Source: Promethearchaeota archaeon (GTDB lineage: Archaea > Asgardarchaeota > Lokiarchaeia > Sigynarchaeales > SOKP01). Taken from it: DNA of 12,725 nt. The position numbers and the translations under genes were made by a program. Position 1 is the stretch's first letter, and every line of letters starts with the position of its first letter. Positions 1 to 7,534 of this stretch are shown piece after piece. Below the pieces are notes generated by a model. It had not been told where the DNA came from, searched no databases, and worked only from the letters and a program-made list of their open reading frames with translations. The stretch covers positions 1-12,725 of the forward strand of contig JAEOTL010000278.1 in assembly GCA_016839845.1 (NCBI GenBank). Direction: 5' to 3'.

Positions 1-238
1 ATCTTTTTTTGCTAAAATCTATTGTCATTGTTTATCCTTAATGAACTATCTTTAATTCATCACCTTTGAATTTCGATAAATTGAGAGTTAATCAGTAACT
101 GTTTACGGTTACAATTTAAGTCTTATGTTATGTGCGCTGAAGACTGAGAGAAGAAATAACGAGTTATTAACTAGTAGAGCTTTAAAATTGACTAATATTC
201 GTCTATCATTTATTAAACTTTAACATTTTTGTTAAAAT
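1..238. other. AT-rich region without a recognisable gene
   Basis: I see no coding region, tRNA or other RNA gene here. The stretch is very AT-rich and lies downstream of the peptidase gene; it probably holds the 3' trailer of that transcript and perhaps the upstream region of a gene beyond the window edge. A small inverted repeat, TTTAACA / TGTTAAA with a TTTT loop, sits at 219-236 next to the oligo-T tract. Confidence 0.5.
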
Positions 239-270
239 AAAAAAAAAAAGATAATTACTAATAAAAAAAA
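239..270 (-). terminator. Oligo-T transcription terminator after the peptidase gene
   Basis: Reading the minus strand after the TAA stop at 277-279, there is a run of eight T (270-263) and then a run of eleven T (249-239). Archaeal RNA polymerase terminates at such oligo-T tracts without needing a strong hairpin. The two consecutive runs directly behind the stop make this the most convincing terminator in the window. A 7-bp inverted repeat at 219-236 follows the second run, which is the wrong order for a classic bacterial intrinsic terminator on this strand. Confidence 0.6.
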
Positions 271-276
271 TTTAAT

Positions 277-2607
277 TTACCACGGTACAATATCAGCATA
301 GAAGTCGTAATAGGTTCCAAATGTGTGTTCATAGCCAGGTTGGTTAGCAGCCACCATAATAGCATAACTTTGTTCAAATTTCATATAATTTATAACCAAT
401 TCTTCCTGACCAACTTCAGTAATTTCATCAAGATCCATAGAGCTTACTAGATGCCACGTGTCTAATAACATGCCATTAAAGACGAAATTAGTGATTGTGA
501 TAATACTCACTTCAAAATCATTGATCACTACTCCATCAGTTATATACCATCCAGCATTCACTACCCAACCATCTTCACCGCTTTCGACGTCATCATAGAA
601 TCCGATTTCAGGTATTTCTATGTCATCAACATACCATCCTAATTCAAGAGTATATGGATCGGTCCAGTAAGTAAAGAAAATCTCTATCTCATGACCCGTA
701 AACATAGAAAGATCCATTGTTTCTTGGTACCAGCCATGACTCCCGCCTGTGAATGCGTTCCATCGCCCTGCATCAAAATACGATGATGGTTCAAACTCAT
801 CAGGACAGTTGGGGTTGTCAGTTGTGTATGAGTTAGGAAGACTTGAAACGGTCTCAACACCTTGAAGGGTGTACCACTCATCTGTACTAAGATCATGAAC
901 CTCAACAAACCCATAGTCCCAATCTGCCTCAATTTCAAAGTAGGTCCAGAAATTAAGAGTTGCACCACCTTCTGGGATGGTGAAGCTTTGACCCAATCTG
1001 AACCAGGAATATGCAGTTCCGCCAGAATACCATTCGTATGCACCACTATATGGTAAAACGCCAGAATAATCAGCACCGTCGAACTCTAGATTCACTGAGG
1101 AAATCTCATCATTAAATAATTCAACGTAATTCACTACATAGGGTAGGGAGAATCCAAATGGATAATTATATCCATAATTTGGATATGTGTCAACTTGTGT
1201 GTCGAATAGGCCAGGGTATAGGAACTCCCACATCCATAATGTATAAGGAATGTCCCACCATTCTGTATCCTCTGAAGGAAGATCTAATGCGTAATAACCA
1301 TATTTTCCACCTGCGACGGATGTATCATCAAGATAGTTAGCGATAGCCCAATCTTGGAAGATCTGATCAAATGTTCTCGTTATGCCATGAGATGCAAGTG
1401 TATTGCTCCATCCCTCTATTCCGTTCGCTTGCTCGTGAACAAGATCCCATATCAAAGGTGCCCCGCCGTAATGTTCATACATATAAAATGTCCACAGGAA
1501 TACTACTCCATAATCGGCTAATGTACCTTGCCAAATTACCAATGAAGTATCCCACCAGTAAATCAAATATTCGGATATCTGTCCTGGTGAGAATCCGTAT
1601 CCACATATCCATTCTGCTAACATTGAACATCCTTCATTAACCCACGACATTTCGTTAAGATCTATGTCTCGATGGACTAGATGTTGAAATTCATGAGCAA
1701 AAGTACCTTCGTATTGCTGCGGAAGTGGTCCTAAACCATAATAGGTAACGGTGGGAGAACCTAGACGTCTCCACCACTGATAACTATCCATATGGAATAT
1801 ATTGGCATCGTTGAGATTACTTGCATAGTACCAATAGTATCCCATTATAAACCAGGGGGCGGTTATAGGATCATAAAACAAACCATCTCGGATATTAAAA
1901 ATCAAGATTTGGATCTTATAGTCATCAAGAGGACCTGGGCGATCATCATACATGCCAAAGTGATCAATAACGGTATCATGAATATTATTATCGAATTCAT
2001 CAAGTATATGTTCCAAATCTGTTCCAGTTATCCAATCACGGTAACCTGGAGGTAAATAATATCCATCTCCATCTGGATCAGGGGCATCCCACTCAGTTGC
2101 ATTGCCACCTTCCGAACTCCAAGGATACGCAAAATACCAGGTATCATCACTAATCTCCGGAGTCCCGTTATCATCGTGTTCATCTGTGAATCCATCTGCC
2201 CAAACTGTATCATTTAATCCAATCCATATATTAGCATGGTCACCTTCTAACACACACTCAAATGATTGAAGATAAAATCCACCCAAGTAATCGTCACTTA
2301 CAGGTACAACCCAAGAATTTCCTGTATCTGGTTGGAACCCTTCTACTGTAACTCCTTCGAGTCTTGAGGTTCCATCAATTCCCTCGAAATCCTTATTCGA
2401 TCTCAATTTTAACGTCCTTTCACCTGGTGATTTAGGTTTCCCGCCATCTCCAGGTTCCTCATTCTTAGTTTCTTCTGTTAAATAAGAGGAAGGTTCCTTT
2501 ATTACAACTTCACTCGTATTTACACTTGTGAATAGTACCATTGACATACCTGAGACAGTAAAGAGAACGAAGATCATTGAAATTATATAGATTAGTTTTC
2601 TTTTCAT
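277..2607 (-). CDS. Secreted zinc metallopeptidase, immune inhibitor A (M6) / M30-like
   Basis: Predicted extracellular endopeptidase of 776 residues. Residues 1-28 form a signal peptide: a basic start (K2, R3, K4), then a long hydrophobic core. A Gly/Pro/Glu/Lys-rich linker follows at about 33-67. The zinc site is HEFQH (H305, E306, H309), with a downstream WVNEG (E325) as the likely third ligand; this pattern resembles the hyicolysin-type M30 peptidases more than the classic M6 motif. Residues about 500-670 carry an aromatic beta-rich region ending in GWYVDDIEI, like the MAM-like and C-terminal domains of immune inhibitor A proteins. There is no C-terminal membrane anchor, so the product is probably released or held by a surface interaction. 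The mature part is extremely acidic and almost lysine-free. No strong Shine-Dalgarno site precedes the ATG; this start is chosen because it gives an intact signal peptide. The gene appears to have its own promoter and terminator. Peptidase activity is well supported; exact family and substrate are not. Confidence 0.85.
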   Translation of the reverse strand: MKRKLIYIISMIFVLFTVSGMSMVLFTSVNTSEVVIKEPSSYLTEETKNEEPGDGGKPKSPGERTLKLRSNKDFEGIDGTSRLEGVTVEGFQPDTGNSWVVPVSDDYLGGFYLQSFECVLEGDHANIWIGLNDTVWADGFTDEHDDNGTPEISDDTWYFAYPWSSEGGNATEWDAPDPDGDGYYLPPGYRDWITGTDLEHILDEFDNNIHDTVIDHFGMYDDRPGPLDDYKIQILIFNIRDGLFYDPITAPWFIMGYYWYYASNLNDANIFHMDSYQWWRRLGSPTVTYYGLGPLPQQYEGTFAHEFQHLVHRDIDLNEMSWVNEGCSMLAEWICGYGFSPGQISEYLIYWWDTSLVIWQGTLADYGVVFLWTFYMYEHYGGAPLIWDLVHEQANGIEGWSNTLASHGITRTFDQIFQDWAIANYLDDTSVAGGKYGYYALDLPSEDTEWWDIPYTLWMWEFLYPGLFDTQVDTYPNYGYNYPFGFSLPYVVNYVELFNDEISSVNLEFDGADYSGVLPYSGAYEWYSGGTAYSWFRLGQSFTIPEGGATLNFWTYFEIEADWDYGFVEVHDLSTDEWYTLQGVETVSSLPNSYTTDNPNCPDEFEPSSYFDAGRWNAFTGGSHGWYQETMDLSMFTGHEIEIFFTYWTDPYTLELGWYVDDIEIPEIGFYDDVESGEDGWVVNAGWYITDGVVINDFEVSIITITNFVFNGMLLDTWHLVSSMDLDEITEVGQEELVINYMKFEQSYAIMVAANQPGYEHTFGTYYDFYADIVPW

Positions 2608-2639
2608 TTTTTTATCAACTCATTGTTGTTAAATTTACA

Positions 2640-2665
2640 TAATCTAGACTGGTCAGTCTAGATTA
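2640..2665. repeat. Perfect 26-bp palindrome upstream of the peptidase gene
   Basis: Two perfect 12-bp arms, TAATCTAGACTG and CAGTCTAGATTA, flank a 2-bp centre (GT). The palindrome lies 32 bp upstream of the peptidase ATG at 2607. A degenerate half-site, GATCTAAACT, follows at 2669-2678, matching 8 of 10 bases of AATCTAGACT. This could be an operator for a dimeric regulator; if it is transcribed it would fold into a stem of 10-11 bp with a tetraloop or smaller loop. The symmetry is seen directly; the role is inferred. Confidence 0.6.
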
Positions 2666-2686
2666 CACGATCTAAACTATCCATTA

Positions 2687-2708
2687 TTGTCAAATTCTAA
2701 ATTGACAA
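2687..2708. repeat. Inverted repeat TTGTCAA-N8-TTGACAA
   Basis: Perfect 7-bp arms at 2687-2693 and 2702-2708 are separated by 8 bp (centre-to-centre distance 15 bp). It lies between the 26-bp palindrome and the TATA-like site of the peptidase gene, so it could be a second regulator-binding site. Seven-base arms in AT-rich DNA can arise by chance, so confidence is modest. Confidence 0.35.
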
Positions 2709-2722
2709 AAATATCATGGTTT

Positions 2723-2751
2723 TCGATTATTGAAATATTTGGTCGATTATT
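2723..2751. repeat. Direct repeat TCGATTATT with 20-bp period
   Basis: TCGATTATT occurs at 2723-2731 and again at 2743-2751, exactly 20 bp apart, which is close to two helical turns. The second copy abuts the TATA-like element of the peptidase gene. Such spacing would let a regulator bind two sites on the same DNA face, or it may be chance in AT-rich sequence. Confidence 0.35.
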
Positions 2752-2766
2752 ATATAAAATTTACCA
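2746..2766 (-). promoter_or_regulatory. Candidate archaeal promoter (BRE + TATA) of the peptidase gene
   Basis: On the minus strand a purine-led GGTAAA (BRE-like) is followed by TTTTATATAATAA, with a TATA-box-like core TTTATATA at 2758-2751. A start site about 25 bp downstream would fall near 2728-2730 and give a leader of about 120 nt containing both inverted repeats. The site lies just after the oligo-T tract that ends the upstream hdrA unit. It is the best TATA match in this gap, but AT-richness makes false matches easy. Confidence 0.45.
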
Positions 2767-2778
2767 TTTATTCATATT

Positions 2779-2786
2779 AAAAAAAA
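2779..2786 (-). terminator. Oligo-T terminator after hdrA
   Basis: A run of eight T on the minus strand begins 39 bp past the hdrA stop codon (TAA at 2828-2826) and precedes the promoter-like site of the peptidase gene. It probably ends the KOR-HdrA transcript and isolates the peptidase gene from it. Confidence 0.5.
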
Positions 2787-2825
2787 GGCATGAGAGAACA
2801 TTAAATCAAAAAGAAGATTGAGTAT

Positions 2826-5177
2826 TTATTTTTTGACAAGCTTACTTGTTTTTGATACGATGTCTGCAAATTTTTTACCCTCTGCTGCGGAGATCCATTC
2901 GGTTGTGAATCTTTCATTACCAATTTTATTTTTTTTCATCCAACTTCGAATTTTCTTCTCTCGTTTGAGGGCAAAATCATTTCCTGAGATGTAATGACAG
3001 TCTTGGGGGTGACAACCAGTTAACATAACTGCTCCCGCACCACATTCGAAACAGTGTTTAATAAAGTCGACATCAACTCGTCCGGAACACATTGTTCTAA
3101 CGATTCTTGTATTTGTAGGGTATTGTATCCGACTGGTTCCTGATAAATCTGCTCCCGCGTAGGAACACCAATTACATGCAAAAATAAGTACTTTTTCTTT
3201 AGCATTTTCACGTAGGGCGATATCAATCTGGCGAAGGATCATCGCATCAGTAAAATTGGTCATAGTAATGGCATCTACGGGACAGTCAGCAGCACAAGTA
3301 CCGCATCCTTTACATAGAATTGGTATTATATGAGCTGGAGTCTTATTTTCCTTATCAACGCTGATTGCATTATACGGGCAACGAGAAACACAAATTCCAC
3401 AGCTAGTACATTTATTCATATCAACAAAAGCATATAATGGTTCCACATGGAATTCTCCCTTAGAAATTAATCCACCACTACGCCCTGCTGCAGCGCTGGC
3501 TTGCGTCACGCATTCTCTAATATCTTTTGGTGATTCTGCACCCCCTGCAATAAAGATCCCATCAGTTGGGGTGTCTATAGGTCGTAGTTTGGGATGGGCT
3601 TCAATATAAAATCCTTGAGGATCTTTTGCTACAGGAAAGGGAATCGATTCTGTGGATCCTTCAGCACCAACGGAAAGAACAACTAAATCAAACTCTTCTG
3701 ATAAAATAGTCCCAGTGTTGATATTCTCAACAGAAAGGATAAGGTTATTGGTTTCGGGTACTTCTTTTATCTGACCCGGGCGTCCTCTGATATATAATAC
3801 CCCTTCTTCCCTTGAACGTTTATATAACTCTTCGAAACCTTTTCCAAATGCCCTAATATCAATGAAAAAGATAACGACCTCAACATCAGGCCAGTGTTCT
3901 TTAATTAAAAGACTATCCTTAATACTTTCCATACAACAAAAATTTGAGCAGTAGGGGTTGAATCTATCATCCCGAGAACCCACACAGTTTATAAACGCAA
4001 TCTTTTTTGGCTTTACAAGATCACTTGGTCGTACAAGTTCACCATTTGTGGGTCCTGCTGCATTGATAAGTCGTTCAAATTCAAAAGTGGTAAGAACATT
4101 TGAATAGATCCCCCATCCATATTCAGTAACTTTAGAAGCATCAAAAAGTTCAAATCCTACTGCGATAATGATAGCACCAACTTCATAGTTATATATTTTT
4201 TCTGAAGCTTCATAATTAATAGCTTCTTTTTCACACTCAGCAATACACTTCCCGCAAGTTAGAGGAGATAATCCTAGACATTTTTTTTCATCAATAATAT
4301 AACTGGCAGGTACAGCTTGCGGATAAGGGATATAAATGGCTTTCCTCCACCCTAAATTGCCAGAATACTCATCAATAACATTTTCAGGACAGATTTCAAC
4401 ACAATCACCGCACGCTGTACATAGATCTTCATCTACAAAGCGGGGTTTCTTCTTTATCTCTATTTCGAAATTTCCAACATACCCCGATATGTTTGTTACC
4501 TCAGCATTAGTAATCAAAGTGATGTTATCATGATTACCCACATCAGCCATCTTGGGCCCAAGAATACAAATTGAACAATCCATAGTCGGGAAAGTTTTAT
4601 CAATAAGAGCCATCTTACCTCCAATGGTAGGTGCCTTATCAACCATAATAACTTCATAATGATCAGCTAAATCTAATGCGGCCTGAATTCCTGCTACCCC
4701 ACCCCCGATAACTAGGACACGTTGTGTCATCGGAACAACTAAATCCTCGACAGCTTCTAGTAACTCAGCTTTGGCAATTGCCATTTCAATAATTTCTTTA
4801 GCTTTTTTTGTCGCTGCTTCTTTTTCTGAAAGATGGACCCAGCTACATTGTTCTCGAATATTGGCTACTTCTACTAGACAGGGATTCATCCCGCTGCGTT
4901 CAAGAAGCTTTTTCCAGGTTGGTCCATGGAGTCTTGGGGAACATGCAGCCACAACCACCTTTTCAATCCCTTGTTCTTTAATAGCAGTTTCAATTTCAAC
5001 TTGTCCTGGATCCGAACATGTATAAGTATTGACTTGAACAAGTTTGACACTAGGCATTTTCTCAATTTCTTCTGCTAACTGGTCAATATCAACAGTACCA
5101 CCTATATTTTTCCCACATTTACAGAGAAACACTCCTATATTAGGATCAGAAATAGGATTATCAACATTAGATGTCAT
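2826..5177 (-). CDS. hdrA: HdrA-MvhD fusion: flavin-based electron-bifurcating heterodisulfide reductase subunit A
   Basis: HdrA carries the bifurcating FAD; in known complexes it links ferredoxin, an HdrBC-type partner and MvhD-borne electrons. This 783-residue protein has an N-terminal HdrA domain with CKCG (C19, C21) and further Cys at 54, 79, 100 and 111; an FAD Rossmann motif GGGVAG (158-163); the HdrA-typical MDCSICILGPKM (199-210); an inserted two-cluster ferredoxin (C253, C256, C259, C263; C300, C308, C311, C315); NCVGSRD plus CSNFCCMESIK (397-420); and a second two-cluster ferredoxin (C590, C593, C596, C600; C622, C625, C628, C632). Residues about 662-775 are a fused MvhD/FlpD domain: CNWCSYAGAD, MCSGR (C697), GCHPQDCHY (C722, C727), and EWISAAEG, the usual iron-sulfur relay to hydrogenase, formate dehydrogenase or an F420 module. 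The gene starts 16 bp after the KOR beta stop, with GGGATGA upstream, so it is co-transcribed with KOR. Such fusions are known (HdrA2 type). Unusually, no separate hdrB or hdrC is adjacent; an HdrD-like gene lies upstream in the same block. Partners and direction of electron flow are inferred. Confidence 0.93.
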   Translation of the reverse strand: MTSNVDNPISDPNIGVFLCKCGKNIGGTVDIDQLAEEIEKMPSVKLVQVNTYTCSDPGQVEIETAIKEQGIEKVVVAACSPRLHGPTWKKLLERSGMNPCLVEVANIREQCSWVHLSEKEAATKKAKEIIEMAIAKAELLEAVEDLVVPMTQRVLVIGGGVAGIQAALDLADHYEVIMVDKAPTIGGKMALIDKTFPTMDCSICILGPKMADVGNHDNITLITNAEVTNISGYVGNFEIEIKKKPRFVDEDLCTACGDCVEICPENVIDEYSGNLGWRKAIYIPYPQAVPASYIIDEKKCLGLSPLTCGKCIAECEKEAINYEASEKIYNYEVGAIIIAVGFELFDASKVTEYGWGIYSNVLTTFEFERLINAAGPTNGELVRPSDLVKPKKIAFINCVGSRDDRFNPYCSNFCCMESIKDSLLIKEHWPDVEVVIFFIDIRAFGKGFEELYKRSREEGVLYIRGRPGQIKEVPETNNLILSVENINTGTILSEEFDLVVLSVGAEGSTESIPFPVAKDPQGFYIEAHPKLRPIDTPTDGIFIAGGAESPKDIRECVTQASAAAGRSGGLISKGEFHVEPLYAFVDMNKCTSCGICVSRCPYNAISVDKENKTPAHIIPILCKGCGTCAADCPVDAITMTNFTDAMILRQIDIALRENAKEKVLIFACNWCSYAGADLSGTSRIQYPTNTRIVRTMCSGRVDVDFIKHCFECGAGAVMLTGCHPQDCHYISGNDFALKREKKIRSWMKKNKIGNERFTTEWISAAEGKKFADIVSKTSKLVKK

Positions 5178-5193
5178 CTTTTCATCCCGATTT

Positions 5194-6063
5194 TTATTTA
5201 GTTTTTTTATTTTTGGTTTGTACTTTCTGTCGTACTTGCTCTATTTTTTCGGTAAATCCTTCACGAGATTCTTCTACGAATTCACCACAAACTACGATCT
5301 TTTTTTTAAAGTCAAATTCTGCTTCATAGGGAGCGCAATCATTATCGATTTTAATTTGTTGTTTCAGCCAATCGAGGATTTCTATTGCATCCCCCAATTT
5401 ATTTTTAGACCCATACTGAATAAAACATGGAGCAAGAACTTCTATGAAACTAAAACCGTTATTATTAATACTTTTTAATAAACTATTCTGCAATCTGATT
5501 GTATCATAACCGGGCCATCTAGCTACGTAGGTAGCACCGGCAGCAGCAGCCAAGCTCACCAGATTGAAAGGAGGTTCCACATTTCCATAGGGCGTAGTTT
5601 GAGTAATATCACCAATTTGAGTTGTGGGGGCAACTTGACCACCGGTCATTCCATAGATGTTATTATTGATACAGAGAACGGTGATTTCTACATTTCTTCT
5701 GGCAGCGTGTATAAAATGATTCCCTCCAATCGCAAAAAGATCACCATCCCCTGAAAGAACGATAACCTTTAATCTTGGATTTGCTAATTTTATTCCTGTG
5801 GCAAAAGGAATAGCTCTTCCATGAGTTGTATGGAATGCTGGCCCTTTAAAACACCCGCTTGATCGTCCAGTGCATCCAATTCCAGATACAATGGCATAGT
5901 CTTTAAATGAAAGCCCGTTTTCTTTTAAAGCGTTAGTGATTGATAGAATTACCGTCCCAATCAAGCAACCAGGACAGAATATAAAACGTTGCATGTTCAA
6001 TCGATCCATTAATGGATGCTCAATATCGTCTATTGTAGTTGGTATATTATCTGCTGGTGTCAT
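5194..6063 (-). CDS. korB: 2-oxoacid:ferredoxin oxidoreductase beta subunit (KorB type, TPP-binding)
   Basis: Catalytic TPP-binding subunit for CoA-dependent oxidative decarboxylation of a 2-oxoacid to acyl-CoA, CO2 and reduced ferredoxin. It has 289 residues, normal for KorB. Visible: CPGC (C30, C33) with C64 and C213, matching the four ligands of the beta-subunit [4Fe-4S] cluster; GIGCTGRSSG (61-70); HTTHGR (78-83); the TPP/Mg site GDGD (105-108) through NNNIYG (133-138); and PTTQIGDITQTTPYGN. The ATG overlaps the alpha stop as ATGA (6063-6060), indicating translational coupling, with AAAGGAG at 6078-6072. The last 30 residues are Lys/Glu-rich. The sequence groups with 2-oxoglutarate/branched-chain rather than pyruvate enzymes by overall look, but substrate cannot be fixed from motifs; the symbol denotes the family. 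Confidence 0.92.
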   Translation of the reverse strand: MTPADNIPTTIDDIEHPLMDRLNMQRFIFCPGCLIGTVILSITNALKENGLSFKDYAIVSGIGCTGRSSGCFKGPAFHTTHGRAIPFATGIKLANPRLKVIVLSGDGDLFAIGGNHFIHAARRNVEITVLCINNNIYGMTGGQVAPTTQIGDITQTTPYGNVEPPFNLVSLAAAAGATYVARWPGYDTIRLQNSLLKSINNNGFSFIEVLAPCFIQYGSKNKLGDAIEILDWLKQQIKIDNDCAPYEAEFDFKKKIVVCGEFVEESREGFTEKIEQVRQKVQTKNKKTK

Positions 6064-7211
6064 TTTTTAAACTCCTTTATTATTTGTTCATAGATAAATG
6101 TTGGACTAAATGGGATGGTAGTAGGGATGCTGATACCGGTGACTTCAAATAGATGCTGGAATCTTTGAACTTCACGAATTATCATTCCATAATTCATCTC
6201 ACTGACGATAATCTTTGAAACTCCTTGCTGACCTATTTTTTCCATTAATTCATCTGGAAAGGGCCAAAGACTTTTTAATCGTACAAATCCCACTTTGTAC
6301 CCTTTCTCTCGTGCTTCCTCAATCGCTTCTTCCGCTCCTCTAGCATTGATTCCATATGCCAAGAGTACAACTTCAGCATCATCCATATATTTTTCTTCCC
6401 AATCATTAATTTCGGGGCGAGCAATCCTGATTTTATCGCAAAGACGTTTGATAAGTGATTCTCCCGCTTCGGGAGTCATTTTAGGATTTCCTTCTTCATC
6501 ATGAGTTAAACCAGTTACATAAAAGGAATATTCTGTCCCTGCAATAGCCATGCCAGGTACAAGATCATCATCAAACACCTGAAACGGTTTGTATTTATCA
6601 GGGGGAACTTGTGGTCCCTTCCGGTTTATTATTTCAAAATTACTATGGAAACTTACAGGTTCCATCATCTGTCCTAAAATTCCGTCCGATGCGACTACTA
6701 CCGGTGTCCGGTATTTTTCAGATAAATTAAAAGCTCGAATAGTTAAGTCATACATTTCTTGGACCGTAGAGGGTGCGAGAACTATAATTTCATAATCCCC
6801 ATGAGAAGCATATCGTAATTGATAAACATCAGATTGGGAGGCATTAGTAGGTTGACCCGTACTTGGACCACCCCTCATAATGGTAACGATTACCATTGGG
6901 GCTTCCAGCATTACTCCCAAACCAACACTTTCGGCCATAAGGGAAAATCCAGGTCCCGAAGTTGCGGTCATAGCCTTCTTACCTGTAAAGGATGCTCCGA
7001 GACAAGAAGTAATTGAAGCAAGCTCATCTTCCATCTGGACGAATGTTCCATTAACTTCAGGAAGACGTCTTGACATATAAGCCGCTATCTCTGAAGAAGG
7101 GGTAATCGGATACCCAGCAAAATATAAACACCCCGCAGATATTGCTCCTTCCGCAGCGGCATTATTACCAGTGGTTAGGATGGATTTTGGTTGAGTGGAT
7201 GCTTTACTCAT
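6060..7211 (-). CDS. korA: 2-oxoacid:ferredoxin oxidoreductase alpha subunit (KorA type)
   Basis: Alpha subunit that completes the TPP active site with KorB and binds the 2-oxoacid. Length 383 residues, typical of KorA without the fused gamma domain. Motifs: GNNAAAEGAI (15-24), YPITPSSE (34-41), the pyrimidine-side QMEDELAS (59-66), TSGPG (84-88), and RGGPSTGQPT (113-122), the signature loop of this group. A transketolase-like C-terminal domain follows from about 275, with a conserved SEMNYG (337-342). An insert-like stretch at about 205-275 (YKPFQVFDDD to PEIND) is usual in KorA. It starts 1 bp after the delta stop, with a strong purine-rich Shine-Dalgarno run (7230-7218) inside the end of the delta gene, and overlaps korB by 4 bp. 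Family assignment is secure; 2-oxoglutarate is the likeliest substrate but branched-chain 2-oxoacids remain possible. Confidence 0.93.
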   Translation of the reverse strand: MSKASTQPKSILTTGNNAAAEGAISAGCLYFAGYPITPSSEIAAYMSRRLPEVNGTFVQMEDELASITSCLGASFTGKKAMTATSGPGFSLMAESVGLGVMLEAPMVIVTIMRGGPSTGQPTNASQSDVYQLRYASHGDYEIIVLAPSTVQEMYDLTIRAFNLSEKYRTPVVVASDGILGQMMEPVSFHSNFEIINRKGPQVPPDKYKPFQVFDDDLVPGMAIAGTEYSFYVTGLTHDEEGNPKMTPEAGESLIKRLCDKIRIARPEINDWEEKYMDDAEVVLLAYGINARGAEEAIEEAREKGYKVGFVRLKSLWPFPDELMEKIGQQGVSKIIVSEMNYGMIIREVQRFQHLFEVTGISIPTTIPFSPTFIYEQIIKEFKK

Positions 7212-7212
7212 G

Positions 7213-7494
7213 TTAATCCCCCTCCTCCTCTATTTCTGTTTCTTTAATGAATATAGAAGCTGTAGGACACAATCGTTCACACATTCTGCATCCTACACAA
7301 GCTTCATCAGAAATAAAAACAACATAATGAAGCATACGATTATTAAATTTATCAGGATCCGTTCCTAATAGTTCTTTTGGACAAAAAACGATGCATAATT
7401 GACATCCGTCGCATTTTTCATTATCGAATATTACCTCGTATTTTTTTTGAGGTTGAGGCGGTTCTAAGATTGGGTTACGTTTTGATTCTAACAT
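7213..7494 (-). CDS. korD: 2-oxoacid:ferredoxin oxidoreductase delta subunit (two [4Fe-4S] ferredoxin)
   Basis: Small ferredoxin-like subunit that carries electrons from the KOR catalytic cluster to soluble ferredoxin or a docked partner. With the chosen start it has 93 residues and two complete CxxCxxCxxxCP motifs: C28, C31, C34, C38 and C66, C69, C72, C76. The tail is acidic (EEEGD). The ATG at 7494 is preferred over the in-frame GTG at 7500 because GAGAGG at 7508-7503 is 8 nt from the ATG but only 2 nt from the GTG. It lies between gamma and alpha, in the gamma-delta-alpha-beta order seen for several archaeal 2-oxoacid oxidoreductases. Confidence 0.9.
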   Translation of the reverse strand: MLESKRNPILEPPQPQKKYEVIFDNEKCDGCQLCIVFCPKELLGTDPDKFNNRMLHYVVFISDEACVGCRMCERLCPTASIFIKETEIEEEGD

Positions 7495-7502
7495 ATACAC
7501 TT

Positions 7503-7508
7503 CCTCTC
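7503..7508 (-). promoter_or_regulatory. Ribosome binding site deciding the delta-subunit start
   Basis: GAGAGG on the minus strand. Its 8-nt distance to ATG (7494-7492), against 2 nt to the upstream GTG (7500-7498), favours the ATG. Confidence 0.55.
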
Positions 7509-7534
7509 AATTTGTTTCTTTTTTAAGAATCCAT

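Noticed and set aside
95..112. GTAAC...GTTAC inverted repeat near the window edge
   Set aside because: Only 5-bp arms with an 8-bp spacer; this is expected by chance and has no adjacent gene to interpret it with.
219..236. Hairpin TTTAACA-TTTT-TGTTAAA as a bacterial-type intrinsic terminator
   Set aside because: On the transcribed minus strand the oligo-T run precedes rather than follows the hairpin, so the oligo-T tracts alone are the better explanation for termination.
684..1076. Minus-strand 130-codon frame inside the peptidase gene
   Set aside because: It is an out-of-frame shadow within an intact coding region with clear domain content; there is no sign of a frameshift.
5044..5478. Plus-strand open frame of 144 codons antisense to hdrA and korB
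   Set aside because: It crosses the junction of two well-supported minus-strand genes. Its product is low-complexity Phe/Ser/Leu-rich, as expected from antisense reading of Lys/Glu-rich genes, and has no recognisable domain.
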